DNA of 64,000 nt, taken from the NCBI RefSeq assembly GCF_000970795.1, contig NZ_KQ034028.1:1221304-1285303 (forward strand). The letters are read 5' to 3'. Source of the DNA: Bombilactobacillus mellifer. Lineage in GTDB: Bacteria > Bacillota > Bacilli > Lactobacillales > Lactobacillaceae. A program made the translations under genes and the position numbers. Shown here one piece after another: positions 54,271-64,000 of this stretch (its first letter is position 1; every line of letters begins with the position of its first letter). Under the pieces are notes generated by a model, which had not been told where the DNA came from, made no database searches, and worked only from the letters and a program-made list of their open reading frames with translations.

Positions 54271-55701
54271 TTAACGTTTTTGAATTTCTGCAGTTAAAAT
54301 TTGGTTTACCACTTTCGGATTAGCTTGTCCATGAGTTTGTTTCATGATTTGACCAACTAAGAAACCAAAAGCCCGATCTTTGCCATTTTTAAAATCAATA
54401 ATCGATTGTTCATTTTGATCTAAAACTTGATTAATTAACGGCGTCAAAACAGCCGGATCTGATTGTTGAATGAGACCCTTTTGTTCCACCCAGGCCTTAG
54501 GTTCTGTGCCGTTTGAAATCGTTTCAGCGAAGACCTTTTTGGCAATCTTCGAAGAAATAGTGCCATCTTTAACTAATCCAATCATCGTTGCTAAATGTTG
54601 CGGGGTTAATTGGGTTTCATCTAAACTTAAATTATGTTCATTCATGTAGGCATTAACATTGACCATTAACCAATTCGAAACTTGCTTCGGATCAGCTCCT
54701 AAATCGACGGTTTGATCAAAGAAATCTGACATTTCTTTCGTATCCGTGAGCACTTGGGCATCATATTCCGGAATGCCTAATTCTTGAATGTAGCGTTGTC
54801 GGCGAGCTTGCGGCATTTCCGGAATTTCGTGGCGGATAGCCTCAATCCAATCGCTGGTAATGTGGTAGTCAGGTAAATCGGGTTCTGGGAAATAACGATA
54901 ATCGTCAGCCCCCTCTTTGACCCGCATCAAAATTGTTGATGCAGTGGCTTCATCATAACGCCGCGTTTCCGGACGGATTTCACCGCCAGCCATTAAAATT
55001 TCAGTTTGCCGTTTTTCTTCAAAGGCTAACCCATTTTTAACATGACGAAAGGAATTTAAATTTTTCAATTCTACCTTTTGGCCTAATTTATCTGAACCGA
55101 TCGGGCGCACCGAAATGTTGGTGTCTACCCGCATTGAGCCTTCTTCCATTTTAACATCTGAAGCCCCTGTAAATAGAATAATATGCCGGAGGTTTTCTAA
55201 ATAGGCATAGGCTTCATCTGGTGATTTCATGTCCGGTTTAGAAACAATCTCAACTAATGGGGTCCCTTGACGATTAAAATCGACCAAGGAATAGCCAGCA
55301 TCGCCGTGGGTATTCTTTCCTGCATCTTCTTCAATATGCAATTCTTCAATTCCAATTTTTTTCTTTTGACCGTGGACTTCAATTTCTACCCAACCATCAT
55401 GTCCCAGTGGTTTTTCTTTTTGGGTAATTTGATAAGCTTTGGGATTATCCGGATAAAAATAATTTTTACGATCAAAATGTGTATGATGCTCCACTGTCGC
55501 ATGTAAAGCTAAAGCGGTCATAATTCCTAATTTATAAGCTTGTTTGTTCACCGTCGGTAAAGTTCCCGGAAAACCAAAATCAATGATATTCGCTTGGGTA
55601 TTGGGTTCAGCCCCATAAGTGACCGGTGAAGGACTAAACATCTTTGTCGCGGTTTTTAGTTCGACATGGACTTCTAAACCAATTGTTGTTTCAAAATTCA
55701 T
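54271..55701 (-). CDS. gatB: Asp-tRNA(Asn)/Glu-tRNA(Gln) amidotransferase subunit B
   Basis: A 476-residue GatB that binds and phosphorylates the misacylated t[17 protein letters not shown] at the N-terminus, [43 protein letters not shown] and [12 protein letters not shown] are hallmark segments, and the C-terminal tail is the YqeY-like domain ([23 protein letters not shown]). The ATG overlaps the gatA stop by 1 bp. Confidence 0.98.
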   Translation of the reverse strand: MNFETTIGLEVHVELKTATKMFSPSPVTYGAEPNTQANIIDFGFPGTLPTVNKQAYKLGIMTALALHATVEHHTHFDRKNYFYPDNPKAYQITQKEKPLGHDGWVEIEVHGQKKKIGIEELHIEEDAGKNTHGDAGYSLVDFNRQGTPLVEIVSKPDMKSPDEAYAYLENLRHIILFTGASDVKMEEGSMRVDTNISVRPIGSDKLGQKVELKNLNSFRHVKNGLAFEEKRQTEILMAGGEIRPETRRYDEATASTILMRVKEGADDYRYFPEPDLPDYHITSDWIEAIRHEIPEMPQARRQRYIQELGIPEYDAQVLTDTKEMSDFFDQTVDLGADPKQVSNWLMVNVNAYMNEHNLSLDETQLTPQHLATMIGLVKDGTISSKIAKKVFAETISNGTEPKAWVEQKGLIQQSDPAVLTPLINQVLDQNEQSIIDFKNGKDRAFGFLVGQIMKQTHGQANPKVVNQILTAEIQKR

Positions 55702-57140
55702 TAATTTTGACCTCCGATCTGTGGACGCTGAGCTAAAAAGTTCGTTTCATTTTCTAAAACTTGCGCAGTATTAAAGATGGTTTGTTCACCAAAAGCAGGA
55801 GCAATCAGTTGCACGCCTACTGGCATACCATCTGCCAATCCTACCGGAACTGAGGCCGCAGGCAATCCTGCTAAGTTGGCCGGAATTGTCAAAATATCAT
55901 TCATATACATAACTACCGGATCATCAATCCGGGAACCTAAATCAAAGGCTGTAGTTGGGGCTGTTGGTCCCACTATTAAATCATAGTTTTGGAAAACTTT
56001 CTCAAAATCTTGATTGATTAATGTGCGAACTTGAGCCGCTTTATTGAAATAAGCATCATAATAGCCGGCTGATAAAGCAAAAGTTCCTAGCATAATCCGC
56101 CGTTTGACCTCATCGCCAAAGCCTTCACTACGTGAATGGACATATACGTCTTCCAAATTCTGAACCTCTGTGGAGCGATAACCATACCGAATTCCATCGT
56201 ACCGTTGGAGATTGGAAGAAGCTTCACTGGAGGCAATAATATAATACACTTGTACAGCATATTGGGCATGAGGTAATTGAACGGTGTCAATTTGTGCCCC
56301 TTGTGCAGCCAATAAATCTAATGCGTGTTGAACTTGTTGGCGCACTCCCGGGGCAACTCCGTCTCCCATAAATTCATCCGGTACAGCAATTTTCAATCCC
56401 CGCACATCAGCATTAATAGCACTAAAATTAGGAACCGGCTGTGAAGAACTCGTATTATCATGCGGATCATAGCCCGCCATTGTTTGTAAGATGAGCGCAG
56501 AATCAGCCACATGGCGCGATAACACACCTACTTGGTCCATACTGGAACAAAAGGCAATCACACCCCAGCGTGACACCCGGCCATAAGTCGGCTTAATGCC
56601 AAAGACACCATTAAAGGACGCCGGTTGTCGCACAGAACCGCCCGTATCGGTTCCCAAAGCCGCCAAAACTTCCCCTGCGGCCACGGCCGCTGCCGAACCG
56701 CCTGAAGAACCGCCGGGAACCTTTTGCAAATTCCACGGATTTTTGACTGGTCCAAAGGCTGAATTTTCACTGGAAGACCCCATAGCGAATTCATCCATGT
56801 TGGTTTTGCCAATATTGTGCATACCTGCGGCTAATAATTTAGTTGTCACAGTGGATTCATAGACTGATTGAAAGTTGCTTAAAATTTTACTAGCTGCCGT
56901 GGTCTTCAACTGTTTAGTCAAAATATTATCCTTAATAGCTAAAGGAATTCCGGCTAACAATTGCTCAGAATCAACACTGGTTTCTGGCACCGGTTGGTCA
57001 TTGACGGCTAAAAAACTATTTAATGTGGGATTCAATTGTTGAATCCGTTGGATAGTTGCTTGATTTAATTCCGCCACACTCAGTTGGCGATTGGCTAATT
57101 TTTGATGTACAGAAGCGATAGTTTCATCAAAATAATTCAC
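55701..57140 (-). CDS. gatA: Asp-tRNA(Asn)/Glu-tRNA(Gln) amidotransferase subunit A
   Basis: A 479-residue amidase that hydrolyses Gln for the transamidation. The Ser-cisSer-Lys triad is visible: Lys in [11 protein letters not shown] (about residue 75) and the amidase signature [21 protein letters not shown] with [19 protein letters not shown]. The start is a GTG in a 4-bp overlap with the gatC stop, preceded by GGGGAGG. Confidence 0.98.
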   Translation of the reverse strand: MNYFDETIASVHQKLANRQLSVAELNQATIQRIQQLNPTLNSFLAVNDQPVPETSVDSEQLLAGIPLAIKDNILTKQLKTTAASKILSNFQSVYESTVTTKLLAAGMHNIGKTNMDEFAMGSSSENSAFGPVKNPWNLQKVPGGSSGGSAAAVAAGEVLAALGTDTGGSVRQPASFNGVFGIKPTYGRVSRWGVIAFCSSMDQVGVLSRHVADSALILQTMAGYDPHDNTSSSQPVPNFSAINADVRGLKIAVPDEFMGDGVAPGVRQQVQHALDLLAAQGAQIDTVQLPHAQYAVQVYYIIASSEASSNLQRYDGIRYGYRSTEVQNLEDVYVHSRSEGFGDEVKRRIMLGTFALSAGYYDAYFNKAAQVRTLINQDFEKVFQNYDLIVGPTAPTTAFDLGSRIDDPVVMYMNDILTIPANLAGLPAASVPVGLADGMPVGVQLIAPAFGEQTIFNTAQVLENETNFLAQRPQIGGQN

Positions 57141-57439
57141 TGAGCATCCTCCCCGTTATCTAAAATAGATGGTACTTTAACGTAACCCGCTTGCTGTTCA
57201 GGAACATTTTGTAATAATTGCTCACGTGTTTGCGTTGGCTGTGGTTGATCAGGTCGTAAAGCTGTTTCTTGACGGGCAATATGCGTCGTGGGTGCAACTC
57301 CCGTAGTATCCAGTTTGGTTAATTCATTTTCCATTTGAATGATTTCATCCAATTGACTGGTAAATTTTTCTAAAGTGGCATCGTCAAACTCTAATTTGGC
57401 TAGCTGAGCTACATGCCGTACTAATTTTTTATCAAGCAT
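57137..57439 (-). CDS. gatC: Asp-tRNA(Asn)/Glu-tRNA(Gln) amidotransferase subunit C
   Basis: A 100-residue GatC that wraps GatA and GatB together. VRHVAQLAKLEFDDATLEKF, QLDEIIQMENELTKLDT and VAPTTHI are the family core; it ends [20 protein letters not shown] lies before the ATG. First gene of gatCAB, downstream of camS. Confidence 0.96.
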   Translation of the reverse strand: MLDKKLVRHVAQLAKLEFDDATLEKFTSQLDEIIQMENELTKLDTTGVAPTTHIARQETALRPDQPQPTQTREQLLQNVPEQQAGYVKVPSILDNGEDAQ

Positions 57440-57507
57440 ACAATCATCCCTTCTAATATGGATATTAAAATAGTTTCAATCAAATGCCAAGCTTTAATTG
57501 ATCCAAA

Positions 57508-58656
57508 CTAATATGAAGTAAAGACATGGCTATTATATTGTTTATTATTATAATCTTTCGTTAACAGGGCCTGCATCTGCTGCACGGTTTGGATCCGGAT
57601 TTCAATAGCGGGTTGTTGCGGCAAATATTTATTAGCCGCATCTTGCACAAATTGGGTAAAACTACTAATCTGGGCTGATCCATAAAATTGCGTGTTAATT
57701 GTAATCACCATCCCTGATAAAGTTCCATCTTCATAATGGGTTTGAGCAGTTACGCCACTGAGGTTAGGAAAGTAGTTTTGAATTGTGTTTTTGAAATTCG
57801 AAAAGTTATCCGCATCCGTAGTATTAATCGGATCTTCATTACCGACAACTGGTAGCACCTGATTTTGTTGATGAATTGTCGACCAGTCTGTGATCGTTTT
57901 TTGCCCGGCTTTGGCAACACCATAAGCAAAATAGCTTCCGCCTACTAGGGAGTCATTTACATTTTGCTTATATAGACCAATCGTAATAGGCACCTGCGTT
58001 AAATTATTTTGTTGGCGTAAACGTTGAATAATCTCATTAGCCATCTTTTTTCCGTGATCGGCCCGTTGACTATCCGTAATTTTTGTTTCAAAAGTACTCC
58101 CATACTGCTCTTTTCTATAATAGTCAATGTCATTTAAAGATAACCCAATCGTGACCCCGGATAATTTATAATTTTTTTCACTTTGTGTATAAAAGTCTTG
58201 TTCTAATAATTGTTGTAAATAAATCGGATTGCGTTTATTAGGATCCTTTTCGCCATTATCTATCGGATTGAGTCCTTGGGGATTATTATCCGATTTACGA
58301 GCTAACCATTTTTGAGCCACGGGTGCCGAAATTAATTTCCCTTCTTGAAAATAATATTTATCAGGGGAATATTCCTTTTTGGAAATGGCTAATAACCCCG
58401 TCTCGAAAGCTTGCAAATTATTATTATTTTCATTATCACTACTACTCGTTAATCCCGCAATCGGACTCACATGATATTTTCCATCTTGCAGCAAGGTACT
58501 ATATTGGCCGGACTTGGAGGGCCCGGTAGTCATGGTTTTTTTTGTTTTGGAACTGTTGGTAATGTGATTGGACAAACTCGATTCGCCAAAATTACCACAA
58601 CCAGCTAATAAGGGGAGTAGTAATAACGTAATGCTCCATTGAATGAATTTTTTCAT
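57508..58656 (-). CDS. camS: CamS family sex-pheromone-type lipoprotein
   Basis: A 382-residue lipoprotein. The signal peptide ends in the lipobox LLAGC with Cys20 to be lipidated. Extracellular segments VSPIAGLTSSSDN, GLLAISKKEYSPDKYYFQEG, GVTIGLSLNDIDYY and GLYKQNVNDSLVGGSYFAYG match the CamS/YerH family. In staphylococci and enterococci the CamS signal peptide is processed to a pheromone; here the hydrophobic stretch LLLLPLLA is a candidate only. AGGAG precedes the ATG. It lies between ligA and gatC as in Bacillus. Confidence 0.93.
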   Translation of the reverse strand: MKKFIQWSITLLLLPLLAGCGNFGESSLSNHITNSSKTKKTMTTGPSKSGQYSTLLQDGKYHVSPIAGLTSSSDNENNNNLQAFETGLLAISKKEYSPDKYYFQEGKLISAPVAQKWLARKSDNNPQGLNPIDNGEKDPNKRNPIYLQQLLEQDFYTQSEKNYKLSGVTIGLSLNDIDYYRKEQYGSTFETKITDSQRADHGKKMANEIIQRLRQQNNLTQVPITIGLYKQNVNDSLVGGSYFAYGVAKAGQKTITDWSTIHQQNQVLPVVGNEDPINTTDADNFSNFKNTIQNYFPNLSGVTAQTHYEDGTLSGMVITINTQFYGSAQISSFTQFVQDAANKYLPQQPAIEIRIQTVQQMQALLTKDYNNKQYNSHVFTSY

Positions 58657-58672
58657 GCTTCACTCCTAGATT

Positions 58673-62924
<4,252 letters not shown>

Positions 62925-63090
62925 TTCAACTCTTCCTCTTTAAAATATCTCTCTGTCATTATAGCAAAGTCCACCCAACAATACAGAGAGTTCAGCTACG
63001 TCTTTTCCAATGTCCTTTTGAATTCCTAACCCCATTGTTAGTTCCTGTCTGCCTATTATAATATTTTCAAAATTTAAAATCTTAGTTCAT

Positions 63091-63125
63091 AAAAAAACTT
63101 CCAAATTACCAACATAATTTGGAAG
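63091..63125 (-). terminator. Terminator of purB
   Basis: 11-bp stem (63098-63108 with 63115-63125), 6-nt loop and seven Ts on the minus strand, about 30 bp after the purB stop. Confidence 0.92.
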
Positions 63126-63156
63126 ATCAACTTGAAAATATACTCCCGGCCTGAAC

Positions 63157-64000
63157 TTACTTTTGTGGCACTGAAGTTATGCCCACTCGTTGAAAAATCT
63201 CATCGACTCGCCGCAAATGCCAACGATAATCAAAAGCATCGTCCAAATCTTGCGGGCTCAAACGAGCAGTAACTTGCGGATCGGCTTCTAATAATTGGCG
63301 AAAGTCTTGCTTTTGTTCCCAAACTTGAGCGGCCTTGGGCTGAACAATATCATAAGCCGCTTCCCGACTCAAGCCGGTTTCAATTAATTTTAACATTACC
63401 CGCTGTGAATAAATTAGTCCGTGGGTCACATTTAAATCCGCCGCCATTTTGTCGGGAAAAACTGTTAAGGTGGCTAAAATTTTATTGAACCGTTGTAACA
63501 TATAATCCAATAATTCGGTTGTATCCGGCAAAATAATTCTTTCGGCCGAACTATGTGAAATATCCCGCTCATGCCACAATTCGATATCTTCTAAAGCGGT
63601 AAAGACATGACCCTTGATGACCCGTGCTAAACCGGTAATATTTTCGGAACCGATGGGATTGCGTTTATGCGGCATAGCGGAAGAACCCTTTTGGCCGGCC
63701 GCAAAAAACTCTTCCACTTCGCGGACTTCCGTCCGTTGTAAGTGACGAATTTCTAAAGCAAAGCGTTCTAAAGAAGCGGCAATTAACGCTAAAGTCATAA
63801 TATATTCTGCATGTAAATCACGCGGTAAGACTTGCGTGGAAATCTCTTGGGGATGTAAGTTTAGCTCTTGGCAAACCATGGTTTCGACTTCTGGGGGAAT
63901 ATTGGCAAAGGTTCCCACAGCTCCACTAATTTTACCTGCCTCTACCCCGCGGGCAGCATGCTCAAAACGTTCTTGATCACGTTCAATTTCCGAATACCAA
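63157..64000 (-). CDS. purB: Adenylosuccinate lyase, N-terminus outside window
   Basis: The C-terminal about 281 codons of PurB, which acts twice in purine synthesis (SAICAR and adenylosuccinate cleavage). The fumarase/lyase signature [17 protein letters not shown] with the catalytic Ser is present, plus [35 protein letters not shown] and [15 protein letters not shown]. The frame stays open to the window edge beyond the internal ATG at 63918 ([18 protein letters not shown]), so it is truncated by the window. No other pur gene is visible. Confidence 0.95.
   Translation of the reverse strand, partial: WYSEIERDQERFEHAARGVEAGKISGAVGTFANIPPEVETMVCQELNLHPQEISTQVLPRDLHAEYIMTLALIAASLERFALEIRHLQRTEVREVEEFFAAGQKGSSAMPHKRNPIGSENITGLARVIKGHVFTALEDIELWHERDISHSSAERIILPDTTELLDYMLQRFNKILATLTVFPDKMAADLNVTHGLIYSQRVMLKLIETGLSREAAYDIVQPKAAQVWEQKQDFRQLLEADPQVTARLSPQDLDDAFDYRWHLRRVDEIFQRVGITSVPQK

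Overview
The window is a low-GC Firmicutes chromosome segment, most likely from a Lactobacillaceae member. Supporting signs are the HPr/EI pair, the spx-mecA-coiA-spxH cluster, MecA, CamS, GatCAB, the mevalonate genes of lactic acid bacteria, AGGAGG-type ribosome binding sites and frequent TTG/GTG starts. The genus cannot be fixed from the sequence alone. It is mainly core chromosome: I see no transposase, integrase, CRISPR array or rRNA operon, and only one tRNA.

Layout. 1-2690: AI-2E-type permease (cut by the left edge), lactonase, UppP. 2798-9344: a stress and proteostasis block with Bacillus-like gene order. It contains mgtE, an RluD-type pseudouridine synthase, NAD kinase and RelQ on the minus strand, divergent spxH, then coiA, mecA and spx. 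9457-12635: MBL hydrolase, an orphan gene, CopB-type ATPase. 13130-17902: ptsHI and the divergent clpE with a CIRCE operator. 18054-27342: GNAT, a PadR-DUF1700-DUF4097 envelope-stress-type operon, RF3, a nuclease, Ogt, Ntdp, RecX and RlmCD. 27375-27691: a gene-free stretch that looks like an independent structured ncRNA. 27938-31520: mevalonate upper-pathway operon (thiolase, HMG-CoA reductase, HMG-CoA synthase). 31565-39315: GalU, YihY, MetAP, flavodoxin, GtrA, WecB, tRNA-Arg, DEAD-box helicase and a GH25-like protein. 39432-51229: the most accessory part, with a large WxL surface protein, IlvE, a PEPCK/HPr-kinase-like protein, a PadR-controlled drug exporter and a GmrSD-type restriction gene broken by a stop codon. 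51838-62924: a Bacillus-like genome-maintenance operon pcrA-ligA-camS-gatCAB-dagK-rlmCD. 63157-64000: purB, cut by the right edge.

How the genes work together. RelQ and NADK set alarmone and NADP pools. Spx, its ClpXP adaptor SpxH, the ClpC adaptor MecA and ClpE form a regulated proteolysis network. HPr/EI feed sugar uptake and CcpA signalling, and a near-perfect cre-like palindrome sits in the promoter of the candidate ncRNA. The mevalonate genes supply isoprenoid for undecaprenyl phosphate, which UppP recycles and which WecB/GtrA-type envelope sugar pathways consume.

The most interesting observations are the candidate 315-nt ncRNA at 27375-27691, a probable AUU start codon on the thiolase, a GH25 protein lacking its catalytic acids, an in-frame TGA in the restriction gene, and the CIRCE-controlled, hairpin-rich clpE leader.
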